Shown piece by piece: positions 25,678 to 35,209 of a stretch of DNA of 57,942 nucleotides (position 1 is its first letter; every line of letters starts with the position of its first letter). Position numbers and translations under genes: made by a program. The notes beneath the pieces were generated by a model. That model made no database searches, was not told the DNA's origin, and saw only the letters and a list, made by a program, of their open reading frames with translations. The stretch is from Geothrix limicola (GTDB lineage: Bacteria; Acidobacteriota; Holophagae; Holophagales; Holophagaceae). The stretch is from positions 687,610-745,551 of the forward strand of contig NZ_BSDE01000003.1 of assembly GCF_030268085.1 (NCBI RefSeq), given 5' to 3'.

Positions 25678-28600
25678 ATGAGTCAGGGAAAGCGCGGGAT
25701 TCTTGGTCTCGTCCTAGCGGCGGCTTTCTTGGGAATCATGGGCTGCGGCGGCGGCGGGAAATCCACCGGCGGTGGAACCCTGCCCCAGACCAGCGTGCCG
25801 CCCACGGTGACCTTCGACAGCTGGGCCCCCGCCGACACCTCCCTGGTGCAGTTCAAGACCTATACGTTCAGCGCCAGTGGCAATGATCCGAACATCGGCG
25901 GCGCCGTCACGGAATTCCAGTGGGATTTCGGCGACGGTACCAAGGTCACCACCCCCGCGGTGCTGGCCGGCGGCAAGGCCAGCGCGACCTACACCTATGC
26001 CTACACGACGGGCGCATCCGCCACCCTGAGCGTCGTGGCCAAGAACAGCGCGGGCCTGCTTTCCACGGCCGCCACCCATGCGTTCACCATCACGGCCGCG
26101 CCCTCGCCGCTCACCGTGGCCTTCACGACGCCCGCTTCGGCCATCACCATCAATCCGGCCCTGGGATCGAGCTATGCCCTCACCTACCAGGTCCACGTGA
26201 CGAACACGGGGACCGGGACCGTCAGCGCCTCCGGCATCGTCCTGGATCCGGGTGACGCCCTGGCCACCGTGGCCACTGCCACCGACATGGGCGGCGGGGA
26301 CTGGAGCGTCGTTGCCACCTATCCAGCCGACACCACCCTGACGTCCCGGACCGCCACGCCCAAGGTGAAGGTCGTCGATTCCAACGGCGTCAGCAGCGTC
26401 CAGGTCACGGGCCCCGTGGTCACGATCAAGACCGTGTCCCTCGTCAACAATCCGCCCGCCATCACCATGGTGGCCACGCCCCAGATTCCCGCCGGGGCCA
26501 ACTCCACCTGGCAGAACGTCGCCATCGCTTTCGCAGCCACGGCCGTCGATCCCGACGGGGACACGCTCACCTATACCTGGACCTTCGGGGACGCCGGCAA
26601 GGGCGACGTGAGCGCCACCCAGGCGAGCGCTGCGCTGAACCAGTCCCACACCTTCGCCGCGGCCGGTGTCTACCCCGTGACCTTCACGGCCAATGACGGC
26701 CGGACCGGTGGCCTCAAGTCCATCACACTCAACCTGAACATCCTGGCCAACGCCGCGCCTGCCGTGACCATCGTGCAGACGCCCGCGGGCACACCCTATG
26801 CGAATGTGCCCCTCACCTTCACCGCCTCGGTGACCGATGCCGACGGTGACACCCCGACCATCAGCTGGGATTTCGGCGATACCACCGTGGCGACGGGCAA
26901 CCCTGTCATCCACAGCTTCCTGGCCTCGGGCCCCACCGTCGTCAAGGCCACGGCCGACGACGGGAAGGGCGGCGTGACCGTCCAGACTCTCAGCCTGAAC
27001 GTGCTGGCCAACCGCGCGCCCGTGTCCGCGGTGTCCACGCCGACGGCCACGCTGTACCAGAACAAGGCCTACACGTTTACCGCCGCCGCCACCGACCCCG
27101 ATGCCGGCGACACCATCGCGCAGTACCAGTGGGATTTCGGCGATGGCACGGGCGTCCAGAATTCCGCCACGACCACCATCAACCACACCTACGCCGCCAC
27201 CTTCACGGGCAACGCCCAGGTGAAGGTGCGGGCCGTCGACAATCACGGCAGCACCGGCGACTACAGCCAGGTGGTCGCCTTCCCCGTGGTGACGACGCCC
27301 CTGCCGGTGGTGACCTTCGTGAGCCCTGGGGCCACGACTCTGAACGTGGATCTGAGTGCCTCGGTCCTTCAGGACTTCGGCTTGACCGTCACGAATCCCC
27401 GGGCCGGAAGCCCCGGGGTGGTTGACCCCCTTCCTGTCGCCAACATCACGTTTACCCCGAACGATCCCGGTGCCATCGTGACCAACAAGGTCAGCAACGG
27501 GGGCGGCAGCTACACCTTCACAGTCCAGTATCCGGGTGCTGCTGCGACGGGCACGCGCACGGCCGCGCCATCTGCTTATGCGGTGGACACGGTGGGCATC
27601 CAGGGCCTGCCCACCACGGGGCCTGTGATGACGATCAAGACGATGGGCGCCAACCATGCCCCCCAGATCGTTGTGACAGTTCCTGTTACGCCGACTTCTT
27701 CAGCCTGGAGTTCAAAGCCGGTGCCAGTGGCTTTCACCCTCACTGATCAGGACGGTGATCCGGTGAGCTATAGCGTGGACTGGGGCGATGGTTCTGCTCC
27801 GACCACTGGAGCCACCACCACGGATACCAAGGTTGGTGCGAACATCTCGATCCAGCACGTCTTCACGGATGCTTGGGTTTCCGGGCATCCCTCCGCCACC
27901 GTCATCGTCTCGGCCAACGATGGCCGTTCCTCCAACGGCACTCTGACGGGTGTGGCCACTCCGGTGACACTGACCTTCAATCTGGCTTTCAATACCCTTC
28001 CAACGTCGACCATTACCTCCCCGCAATCCAGCGGGACCCTGCCGGCTCCCGGAAGCATCAAGGGCGTCACCATTCCCGCAGGGGCCAAAGATCCCGATGT
28101 CGTCGTGCTTCCTCTGGGTGGCAAGCTCATCTTTGACGGGACCTACACCCTTCCAGCCAGTGGAGAGCAGGTCACGGTGTCCTGGTCCTTCCCGGGAGGT
28201 TCTCCGAGTAGTTCCAGTCAGCAGCATCCGGGCCAAGTCAGTTTCCCTGGTACCCCGGGTGTCATCACGGCGAACTTGGTGACCTTCACGGTAACCGACC
28301 CCTATGGACGCACCTCTGGGGTGCTTGATTCCGGGACCGCCACGGGTGGGAGCACCACAACCCTGATTGATACCACCAAGGCTTGGACTGCCAATCAGTG
28401 GGTTGGCTCCTATGTGAGGATCGTTTCAGGTGCGGGTGCCGGACAGCTTCGTGCGATTACCGCGAACACGGGTACCACGATCACTTGGGTTGCGGTGGGC
28501 ACACCGGCTGACGTAGCACCGGATAGCACGTCAATCTACCGAATCGAACTGAATCCGAAGACCAATATGAAGTGGGTACTGGTGGATGGCACCCAGACTC

Positions 28601-30759
28601 AGAATTTCGTCCTGAGTTTCCTGTACCGCACACGTTCGGATACGCAATTGGCGGACACCTATGACTACGTCAGGAGCCTTGCCAATGGGATGGGACAGCC
28701 GGTCCAGATTTTCCAGGATGGTCTGAGCAACTCCTATCCCGTCACCGATGCCACCAAGGCCACGGTGTCGATTCCCGTTCGTTCCAACCTTCCCTTCTGG
28801 GTCAGCATTCCTAAATTCGGGAATGATTTCGGGTACATCTTCCGGATCCCCAATCAGCCCGGAGTCGACACGACGCTCGGGAACGCCACTCCAGATCCTT
28901 CGAAGGGCACCTTGTTCGGGTTCGCCAATGCAACGCCACCCTATAATCCCACCCTCCAGGTGGTGACGGCTGCCGGCTTCGCAACGGAGACTGCACCTTC
29001 GGATCAACGTCGAATCCAGGGAAGCATTGATCTCTTCAACAACCTTACTTGTGATCTCCTCTATCAGCCCAACTTGCGGTGGCTGGACCGACTCTCGGTG
29101 CCGCTGACCGATCCACTAGGGGCGAACGATCAATTTGTTGAACGGTCCAACAACATTGGTGCTTTCTCCGGCCTGAAGGGTTACCAAAGCTTTGGCGAGT
29201 GGTGGATCAGCCTGAAGGCTGGCGAAACCATGGATTTCAATTCAGACAAGTATTACCGCGACACCACCAGCACTACTGATGCCGACCGGCGCAAGGCTGC
29301 GACTGGGTCACTTCAGACGATCAACACCCCCAGTGACATGGGTTTCATCATCGACAGTTCAAAATACAATACGGACAACCAGAGTACGGAGCACTTCAGT
29401 GTCACCGGGATTCAGGCTTATCGCGCGCCTGCCAGCACTTCCGATCCATATGATTTCGACAGCCTGATTAACCGACTGCCGAATAGCCGCCTGTCGGACA
29501 CAAATCCGACGGCGCTGGACCTAACCGCCACAACTTTCATGCAGGGCATTCTGACGAACGCTCCTGGGACCCTGGCCTTGCAGGGCGGCTTGAGTTCGAT
29601 CGCAGTTCCTTATAATTCCAATGATGTTAATAGGAAGCCCTATAATCCGAATGTTTATAATCCATTCTTGCATCGCGCCTCGTTCGGTTATGCAGAGTAC
29701 CTCTGGTCCAAGGCCTTTGCGCGGCCTCTGGTAATGAATCGCACCAGCGCCAGTTCTTTTGATACAGATAACGCCCTGCTGAATACAACTACTCCACTCG
29801 GCAGAATCACGGTTCCGTGCTCCAGCCCCGCGGTCGACACCGACATCTTGCTTCCCAAGTTCTTCTACAGCGCACCTGCTGGAGCTTGGCCGAAGCTGAA
29901 CTCGATCTTCCCCGACAACAGTTCCTTCGACCTGAATGTGACTGAGAGTGGAACCTTTGATTTCACGGCTTCGCCGATCGCCATTAATGGAGGCACACCC
30001 TTGACCACGGGGGTTGGCCGATTCTTCTGGACGGCCTTTAACCCGAATTACAATGCGGCACCCGGGGCGCTCATTTCTCGCACATGGCAGGCCGGGGGAG
30101 TCCATCATTTCCCGACCAGCTTCTCGGGTTCCTCCACTGATCCTGTCTCGGCCTGGGGATTCCTGCCCCCCCAGGACACCATGGTGGACAAGCGTGGAAG
30201 GAACGGCGACGGGAGCCTGAACGGCCAGACTCTCGGCGGTTACCGGATCCAATGGTTCAATCCGACCACTGATTCGAGTTCCGAGGTGATTGCACCAGAT
30301 TTCTGGGTGGTCGAACTGACTGCCAACAACAACACCTCTCATTTCTTGCTGCCGGGAGGTTATCCGGTTGGAACGGGGAACCAGAGTGTGACGGACCCGA
30401 TTCTTACCGATGCCCGCAGGTTCCTGCCCTCTCAGAACACCCCTGCTGCTGGCGCAAAGTCCGATGGAACTGACACTGTCGCCCCAGGCTACTGCTGGTT
30501 CGACGTGCCACCGGAGCTTCGCCCTCAGGCTGGGAGCAGCGCCACCGTGACCATCTATGCGCTGCGTTCGGTGTTGAAGAATCAGACTGGGTATCGCCCG
30601 GTCAACCGCCCTGAGTGGATTGAAGCCATCAAGACTGCCACGGCACCCATCAGTCTCAAGCCGGGCGGTATTGATGTTAGCCAAGGCCACAAAGTTCCCT
30701 TCAACTACCCCTGGGATATCGTTGTCGTCAACGGGCCCGCGACCCCCGTGGCCCCTTGA
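25678..30759 (+). CDS. Very large PKD-repeat lipoprotein of unknown function
   Basis: 1693-residue lipoprotein: MSQGKRGILGLVLAAAF then lipobox IMGC and a Gly-rich linker. The N-terminal half has at least five PKD/Ig-like repeats with WDFGDG-type signatures (FQWDFGDGTKV, YTWTFGDAGKG, ISWDFGDTTVA, YQWDFGDGTGV, VDWGDGSAP), separated by linkers of the LTFTASVTDADGDTP kind. From about residue 960 the sequence changes to a Ser/Thr/Asn-rich region without recognisable domains, ending near FNYPWDIVVVNG. PKD repeats commonly mediate surface adhesion or substrate binding. AGGGG lies seven bases before the ATG; the frame is open from 25528. The 3' half (from about 27,650) uses more AT-rich codons than the 5' half. 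Followed by a terminator. Confidence 0.85.
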   Translation: MSQGKRGILGLVLAAAFLGIMGCGGGGKSTGGGTLPQTSVPPTVTFDSWAPADTSLVQFKTYTFSASGNDPNIGGAVTEFQWDFGDGTKVTTPAVLAGGKASATYTYAYTTGASATLSVVAKNSAGLLSTAATHAFTITAAPSPLTVAFTTPASAITINPALGSSYALTYQVHVTNTGTGTVSASGIVLDPGDALATVATATDMGGGDWSVVATYPADTTLTSRTATPKVKVVDSNGVSSVQVTGPVVTIKTVSLVNNPPAITMVATPQIPAGANSTWQNVAIAFAATAVDPDGDTLTYTWTFGDAGKGDVSATQASAALNQSHTFAAAGVYPVTFTANDGRTGGLKSITLNLNILANAAPAVTIVQTPAGTPYANVPLTFTASVTDADGDTPTISWDFGDTTVATGNPVIHSFLASGPTVVKATADDGKGGVTVQTLSLNVLANRAPVSAVSTPTATLYQNKAYTFTAAATDPDAGDTIAQYQWDFGDGTGVQNSATTTINHTYAATFTGNAQVKVRAVDNHGSTGDYSQVVAFPVVTTPLPVVTFVSPGATTLNVDLSASVLQDFGLTVTNPRAGSPGVVDPLPVANITFTPNDPGAIVTNKVSNGGGSYTFTVQYPGAAATGTRTAAPSAYAVDTVGIQGLPTTGPVMTIKTMGANHAPQIVVTVPVTPTSSAWSSKPVPVAFTLTDQDGDPVSYSVDWGDGSAPTTGATTTDTKVGANISIQHVFTDAWVSGHPSATVIVSANDGRSSNGTLTGVATPVTLTFNLAFNTLPTSTITSPQSSGTLPAPGSIKGVTIPAGAKDPDVVVLPLGGKLIFDGTYTLPASGEQVTVSWSFPGGSPSSSSQQHPGQVSFPGTPGVITANLVTFTVTDPYGRTSGVLDSGTATGGSTTTLIDTTKAWTANQWVGSYVRIVSGAGAGQLRAITANTGTTITWVAVGTPADVAPDSTSIYRIELNPKTNMKWVLVDGTQTQNFVLSFLYRTRSDTQLADTYDYVRSLANGMGQPVQIFQDGLSNSYPVTDATKATVSIPVRSNLPFWVSIPKFGNDFGYIFRIPNQPGVDTTLGNATPDPSKGTLFGFANATPPYNPTLQVVTAAGFATETAPSDQRRIQGSIDLFNNLTCDLLYQPNLRWLDRLSVPLTDPLGANDQFVERSNNIGAFSGLKGYQSFGEWWISLKAGETMDFNSDKYYRDTTSTTDADRRKAATGSLQTINTPSDMGFIIDSSKYNTDNQSTEHFSVTGIQAYRAPASTSDPYDFDSLINRLPNSRLSDTNPTALDLTATTFMQGILTNAPGTLALQGGLSSIAVPYNSNDVNRKPYNPNVYNPFLHRASFGYAEYLWSKAFARPLVMNRTSASSFDTDNALLNTTTPLGRITVPCSSPAVDTDILLPKFFYSAPAGAWPKLNSIFPDNSSFDLNVTESGTFDFTASPIAINGGTPLTTGVGRFFWTAFNPNYNAAPGALISRTWQAGGVHHFPTSFSGSSTDPVSAWGFLPPQDTMVDKRGRNGDGSLNGQTLGGYRIQWFNPTTDSSSEVIAPDFWVVELTANNNTSHFLLPGGYPVGTGNQSVTDPILTDARRFLPSQNTPAAGAKSDGTDTVAPGYCWFDVPPELRPQAGSSATVTIYALRSVLKNQTGYRPVNRPEWIEAIKTATAPISLKPGGIDVSQGHKVPFNYPWDIVVVNGPATPVAP

Positions 30760-30772
30760 TCTGATCTTCATG

Positions 30773-30811
30773 CGGGCACCCCGGATTCCGGTCCAGGGTG
30801 CCCGATTTTTT
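30773..30811 (+). terminator. Rho-independent terminator of the PKD gene
   Basis: Nine-base stem CGGGCACCC / GGGTGCCCG, 14-base loop, then a run of six T. It lies 14 bases past the stop codon. Confidence 0.9.
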
Positions 30812-30834
30812 CATCCGAGTCCGAAGGAGGACCT

Positions 30835-31518
30835 GTGAAACCCCTCAGCATCCTGGCTGCGATTCTCGCCACGGGCGCGCTGTGCGCCCAGGACAAGCCC
30901 GACGATATGACCGCGCGGATCGTGATCTTTGGTGAGGCCGTCCAGACCTCGGGCGTCCTGCTGGGCCAGGGCGTCAAGGACCAGGCGAACTTCCAGACGG
31001 GTCCCGGTCTTCGGCTCATGGGCCGCACCTCGGATGAATCGCGCTGGTACTGGGAGCTGGCCGCCCGCTTCCAGAGTTCGGCTCACATGGTGACCAACCG
31101 CGACATCAGCTCGACACCGCCCCCCAACGTCCTCGACGTCACCAAGGTCAAGGTCTACTACAGCTACTGGAGCGTGGGCGCGGGCTACCTGTTCCCGCTG
31201 GGGTCCGCAGTGGATTTTGGCCTCCACCTGGAAGGCCGCGGCGAGACCATCAACCCGAAGGGAACCTACTCCACCACCAACGGCGGCACGGGCGACATCG
31301 ACGCGCACGCGGTCTATTTCCGCCCCTGGGTGCGGGCCAGCCTGGACCTCAAGATCAAGACGGGCTCGGTGGTGACGATCCTCGGCGGGGAGGCCGGCGT
31401 GGCCGCCATCAAGACCAGCCAGCGCGCCATCCTGCCCATGTCCCAGATCGACGATCAGACCCTGCGCTCCATGGCGCCCACCTGGTCCGGCGCCGTCTAC
31501 GCGGGCATCCAGTTCTAG
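30835..31518 (+). CDS. Small outer-membrane beta-barrel protein
   Basis: 227 residues from a GTG start with AAGGAGG four bases upstream. Short signal peptide (MKPLSILAAILATGALCAQ) then amphipathic strands (YWELAARFQSSAH, VKVYYSYWSVGAGYLF, VDFGLHLEGRGE, VYFRPWVRASLDLKI) and a C-terminal aromatic residue (GAVYAGIQF), typical of 8-10-strand barrels of the outer-membrane-protein beta-barrel type. No family assignment. It follows the PKD lipoprotein terminator, so it has its own promoter or relies on read-through. Confidence 0.75.
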   Translation: MKPLSILAAILATGALCAQDKPDDMTARIVIFGEAVQTSGVLLGQGVKDQANFQTGPGLRLMGRTSDESRWYWELAARFQSSAHMVTNRDISSTPPPNVLDVTKVKVYYSYWSVGAGYLFPLGSAVDFGLHLEGRGETINPKGTYSTTNGGTGDIDAHAVYFRPWVRASLDLKIKTGSVVTILGGEAGVAAIKTSQRAILPMSQIDDQTLRSMAPTWSGAVYAGIQF

Positions 31519-31532
31519 GCCCGATGAGCATC

Positions 31533-31579
31533 TGAAGGGGCCGGGGAAGCGGGCAGGACGCCCCTCCTCGGCCCTTTCA
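31533..31579 (+). terminator. Possible terminator hairpin
   Basis: GAAGGGGCCGGGG and CCTCGGCCCTTTC can form a stem with one or two mismatches around a smaller GGGC/GCCC hairpin, followed by a weak T run. Supports the end of the barrel gene but is imperfect. Confidence 0.4.
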
Positions 31580-31611
31580 TCTTGAAGCGGATCGCTTCCA
31601 GGAAAGGCGTC

Positions 31612-31890
31612 ATGCGTCGGCGGGATGTCTTCTTTCTCTGCCTGATCGGCGGGACCCTGCTCGCGGGGCTGGCCTGGGCCCTGTCCACGCAGGTGCGCTG
31701 GGTGCAGGAATCCAAGGCGCCACGGCCTCAGCCGCCGGCCAAGGCGGAGGAGGCCGAGACGCCTCCGCCTCCCCAGGGCGGAACGGGCGTGGTGGGCGAG
31801 GTCAGTGAGGACACGCGGGCGGCCATGGCCAGGGACCTGGCCCGTCGCAAGGCCCGCTCCGCGGATCCGAAGCCGGTCCCGCGCAAATGA
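31612..31890 (+). CDS. Small single-pass membrane protein, function unknown
   Basis: 92 residues with an N-terminal transmembrane helix (RRRDVFFLCLIGGTLLAGLAWAL) and a Pro/Glu/Ala-rich tail ending in a charged RKARSADPKPVPRK. AAAGG lies five bases upstream of the ATG; the frame is open from a TTG at 31582. The predicted topology is N-in with a short periplasmic tail. I recognise no family. It converges with the isoaspartyl peptidase gene, ending eight bases before it. Confidence 0.55.
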   Translation: MRRRDVFFLCLIGGTLLAGLAWALSTQVRWVQESKAPRPQPPAKAEEAETPPPPQGGTGVVGEVSEDTRAAMARDLARRKARSADPKPVPRK

Positions 31891-31897
31891 AGGTCCG

Positions 31898-32884
31898 CTA
31901 CTGGGCGAGACTCCAGGCCATCTGGTTCCGGTAATCCTTCACGAAGGCCTTCTTCTCGGCGGAGTAGTTGCAGCCGCCCCCGGTGCTCTCGGGTCCGATG
32001 GCGACGAGGCCGAGGTCGATGCGCTCGGGGAAGGCGGCTAGGGCGCGATCCACGGCCTCCTGGGCGGGAAGGCCCTTCTCCAGCAGGTCGTACGTGGTCT
32101 TGGCGACCAGGTGCTTGACGATGTCCTCGCCGTTGCCCGTGCAGGCCACGGAGCCCTTGGGTCCAGCAAAGATGCCCGCGCCGTACATGGGCACGTCGCC
32201 CACGCGTCCGTAGAAGGTGATGGTGGTGCCGCCGGTGCTGATGGCCGCGGCGAAGCGTCCCTTCGCATCCCGCGCGACGCACCCGACGGTGTCCGGCGAT
32301 CCCAGGGCCTCCTTCAGGGGCGTGGGGAAGTTCCAGGCCTTCTTCCAGTCGTAGCGCTTCCAGGCGTCGAGCTGGCGCGGATCCGTGCCCTTGAGGATGG
32401 TCTGTACTCGGGCGAAGCGGGCCTTGTTCTCGGCGCAGGTGGGATCGTAGTCGGGAAAGCCCATGGCCCGCGCAAAGCGTGTGGCGCCTTCGCCGACGAT
32501 GAGGAGGTGGGGCGTGTCCATGACCTTGCGCGCCACCAGCACGGGGTTCTTCACCCGCTCGATGGCCGCGACGGCCCCGAAGGCGCCGGTCTCACCATCC
32601 ATGCAGGCCGCATCCATCTGGATGGTTTTGCCATCCAGGCGGATGTTGGCGCCGGTGCCCGCGTTGAAGCGGGGATCATCCTCCAGGACCACCACGCCCG
32701 CCAGGGCGGCCTCGAGGGCGCTGCGCCCGGCCTTGAGCTCGAGGAGGGCCTTGGCGGCGGCGCGATCCGTCCCGTCCATGCGCACGCGCGGGCTGCCGGC
32801 GCCCCCATGGACGACAGCAGCAGGCGGCGCGGCCGCGAGGGCGGCCGTGAAGGCCACGGACAGGAGGGACGCGAGCAGGCGCAT
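31898..32884 (-). CDS. Exported isoaspartyl peptidase / L-asparaginase (Ntn hydrolase)
   Basis: 328 residues, the length of the plant-type asparaginase/IaaA family plus a leader. MRLLASLLSVAFTAALAAAP is a signal peptide, followed by the family start VVHGGAG. The nucleophilic Thr, exposed by autoproteolysis, is in SPDTVGCVARD (around residue 198); ISTGGT and GAGIFAG complete the active site. Hydrolyses beta-aspartyl dipeptides or asparagine, here in the periplasm. The frame continues upstream through moaA without stops, but the ATG just before the signal peptide is the sensible start. It lies 13 bases downstream of moaA, probably co-transcribed, without an obvious functional link. Confidence 0.9.
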   Translation of the reverse strand: MRLLASLLSVAFTAALAAAPPAAVVHGGAGSPRVRMDGTDRAAAKALLELKAGRSALEAALAGVVVLEDDPRFNAGTGANIRLDGKTIQMDAACMDGETGAFGAVAAIERVKNPVLVARKVMDTPHLLIVGEGATRFARAMGFPDYDPTCAENKARFARVQTILKGTDPRQLDAWKRYDWKKAWNFPTPLKEALGSPDTVGCVARDAKGRFAAAISTGGTTITFYGRVGDVPMYGAGIFAGPKGSVACTGNGEDIVKHLVAKTTYDLLEKGLPAQEAVDRALAAFPERIDLGLVAIGPESTGGGCNYSAEKKAFVKDYRNQMAWSLAQ

Positions 32885-32897
32885 GGGTGCCTCGATT

Positions 32898-33902
32898 TCA
32901 GCCGCCGATGTGGGACATCTCGATGCGGGGCAGGCCGGGCGTATCGGCGCGCCGCAGTTCGGAATACCGGTCGCCGCGGCGCGACCAGTGGCTGGCCAGC
33001 AGCGAATGAATGTCGGCATCACTGTGGCCGCTGCGGAGGAAGCCCTTGAGGTCGAGCCCTTCGCTTGCGAACAGGCAGGTGTAGAGGTGGCCGTCCGCCG
33101 AGAGGCGGGCGCGGTCGCAGCCGCGGCAGAAGGGGGCGGTGACGGAAGCGATGAGGCCGATCTCGCCCTTCCCGTCGAGGTAGCGCCAGCCCTTCGCCAC
33201 GCCACCCTGGGCCTCGGGAAGCGGCTCCAGTGGCCATTTCGCGTGCAGGACGCCGTGGATCTCCACGGCGGGTACGACGGCTTCCATGCGCCAGCCGTTG
33301 GTGGCGCCCACGTCCATGAACTCGATGAAGCGCAGGGTGTGGCCCTGCTCGCGGGCGAAGGCGGCGAGGTCGAGGACCTCGTCGTCATTGACCCCGCGCT
33401 GCAGGACGCAGTTGAGCTTGAGGGGGCCGAAGCCCGCGGCGCGGGCCGCGGCGATGCCCTCCAATACGCGCGCGAGCGGCAGATCCGTATCGCTGAGGGC
33501 GCGGAAGCGCTCGGGGCGCAGGGTGTCGAGACTAACGGTGAGGCGGTTCAGGCCCGCCTCGCGCAGGAGGGGCGCCAGATCCGGCAGCAGCACGCCGTTG
33601 CTGGTGAGGGCGAGGTCCTCCAGGCCGGGCACCGCGGCGATCATCCGGACGAGGGCCGGCAGCTCCCGCCGCAGGAGCGGTTCGCCCCCGGTGAGGCGGA
33701 TCTTGGAGACACCCAGACCCCTGAAGATCCGCACCAGCCGGGTGATCTCCTCGAAGCTGAGCAGGGCCTCCCGCGGCAGGAAGGGATAGTCGGGCCCGAA
33801 CACATCCTTGGGCATGCAGTAGCTGCAGCGGAAATTGCATCGGTCGGTGACCGAAATGCGCAGCGCCTTGAGGGGGCGGCCCAGGGTGTCGAGAGGCTCC
33901 AT
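32898..33902 (-). CDS. moaA: GTP 3',8-cyclase, molybdenum cofactor biosynthesis
   Basis: 334-residue radical SAM enzyme catalysing, with MoaC, the conversion of GTP to cyclic pyranopterin monophosphate. The N-terminal cluster motif is C22-x3-C26-x2-C29 (TDRCNFRCSYC), the SAM-binding GGEPLLR is present, and the C-terminal cluster uses PFCRGCDRAR...LYTC. The chain ends with the double Gly (SHIGG) required in family members. No other moa genes are in the window. It is divergent from the gene at 33962 with 59 bases between; no Moco riboswitch is visible there. Confidence 0.95.
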   Translation of the reverse strand: MEPLDTLGRPLKALRISVTDRCNFRCSYCMPKDVFGPDYPFLPREALLSFEEITRLVRIFRGLGVSKIRLTGGEPLLRRELPALVRMIAAVPGLEDLALTSNGVLLPDLAPLLREAGLNRLTVSLDTLRPERFRALSDTDLPLARVLEGIAAARAAGFGPLKLNCVLQRGVNDDEVLDLAAFAREQGHTLRFIEFMDVGATNGWRMEAVVPAVEIHGVLHAKWPLEPLPEAQGGVAKGWRYLDGKGEIGLIASVTAPFCRGCDRARLSADGHLYTCLFASEGLDLKGFLRSGHSDADIHSLLASHWSRRGDRYSELRRADTPGLPRIEMSHIGG

Positions 33903-33961
33903 ACCTCAAGCATAATTTCGTTTCCTCGGTCACAATGGATTGTTTGGGTGGATCTGCAGAT

Positions 33962-35203
33962 ATGGGCTTTTTCGATCGATTCCGTTCCCGCGCCGACGTG
34001 GCGCCCCTGCCGAGCCTGGAGGCCCTGCTGGAGGCCCGCGGGCTGTCCGCCGACCTCCCGGGCCTGGCGGCGCTGATCCCCGGTTTCGAGGCCCACCGCA
34101 AGGCCGAGGAGCGGGAAGCCTGGGCCGACGCGGTGGCTGAGCTCTGCGGAAAGGGCCTACCCCTCCCCGAGCCCTGGATCGACGCGCAGGATCACGTGCG
34201 GCCCGAACTGGTGCCCGCCTGGGTGGCCGAACGCGAGGATCGCTGGAGCCGCGGCTTCATTGACGGCCTGAGCCAGCGTATCCGCGTGCAGGACACGGTA
34301 ATGCCCGCGGCCTGGCCGAAGCTTTGGGATCAGAGCGCCGACGATGTGCTGGAGGTGGCCCTGGATCACCTTCGCCATCGCAGCGAAGGCAGCTTCGAAC
34401 GCCTGCCCTCCGGTGCCTACCGCAGCCCTTGGCGCGATGGGTTCGATGCGGCGCGCCTGCTGTTGCCTGAGGTGTGGTCCGGACTCTTCAAGGACCAGCA
34501 CCCCTTCCTCGCCATTCCTTCGGCGGACACGCTGCTGGCGGTGCCCCAGATCCTCCTGCCCAAGCTCATGGACGAAGTGGGTCGCAGCCTCCAGTCCGGT
34601 GCGAAACCCCTTCAACTGGCCGTCATCGAGCGCGTCGGCGACCAGTTGATGACCGCACGGCTCCAGGAACCCCATCCCATGTCCTCGCCCCAGCGCGAAC
34701 TGAAGCACATGGACCTCATCGAAGCCCTGCGCCACCAGGAGGAGGATCTCGACCCCGCCCTGGGCCGGCCCGCCATCGTCAGCATGGTGAAGACCGGGCA
34801 GGGCAAGCCGCTCACCATGGCCCTCTGGTCCGAAGGGGCCCCGGTGCTGCTGCCGGAGACGGACCTCATCGCCTTCTCGGCCCGGAACGGCGAACCGCTG
34901 GGCATCTTCGCGCGCCAGACCCTGCCGCGCATCCACGAGATCAAGGGCGAGCCCGTGGCCATCTGGGGCCCGCGCCGCGTGCGCTACGAGGGCTTCCCCA
35001 ACGCTGAACAGCTGTCGCGCCTCGAGCGCTTCGCCACCGCCGAACAGATGCGGAGCCTCCAGGCCCCCGCCGCCGCCCGGCCTGCCGCTCCGCCCCGGGC
35101 CCAGGCCCCAGCGCCTTCGGTCAGCCCCCTGGCGACCCAGCCCACCCCCAACCTGCCGCGCCACCTCCAGGGGGCGGGACTGGGCGTGCAGGACAAGGAC
35201 TAG
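33962..35203 (+). CDS. Hypothetical protein, 413 aa
   Basis: Soluble, no signal peptide. N-terminal MGFFDRFRSRADV, a central region with FLAIPSADTLLAVPQILLPKL and MDEVGRSLQSG, and a Pro/Ala-rich C-terminal tail (residues ~370-413). The central part has the look of proteins that report or store small ligands but I do not recognise a family. Codon usage matches the surrounding genes and the frame is fully open, so it is surely coding. The ATG at 33962 follows a poor ribosome site; an in-frame ATG at 33935 is the alternative. Convergent with the oxygenase gene, stops only seven bases apart. Confidence 0.65.
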   Translation: MGFFDRFRSRADVAPLPSLEALLEARGLSADLPGLAALIPGFEAHRKAEEREAWADAVAELCGKGLPLPEPWIDAQDHVRPELVPAWVAEREDRWSRGFIDGLSQRIRVQDTVMPAAWPKLWDQSADDVLEVALDHLRHRSEGSFERLPSGAYRSPWRDGFDAARLLLPEVWSGLFKDQHPFLAIPSADTLLAVPQILLPKLMDEVGRSLQSGAKPLQLAVIERVGDQLMTARLQEPHPMSSPQRELKHMDLIEALRHQEEDLDPALGRPAIVSMVKTGQGKPLTMALWSEGAPVLLPETDLIAFSARNGEPLGIFARQTLPRIHEIKGEPVAIWGPRRVRYEGFPNAEQLSRLERFATAEQMRSLQAPAAARPAAPPRAQAPAPSVSPLATQPTPNLPRHLQGAGLGVQDKD

Positions 35204-35209
35204 GTCCGT

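Noticed and set aside
31898-33388. Long 496-codon version of the isoaspartyl peptidase
   Set aside because: The first 168 codons are inside moaA in another frame; the start at 32884 begins with a signal peptide and the family N-terminus.
33903-33961. Molybdenum cofactor riboswitch ahead of moaA
   Set aside because: The gap is only 59 bases and lacks the structured core.
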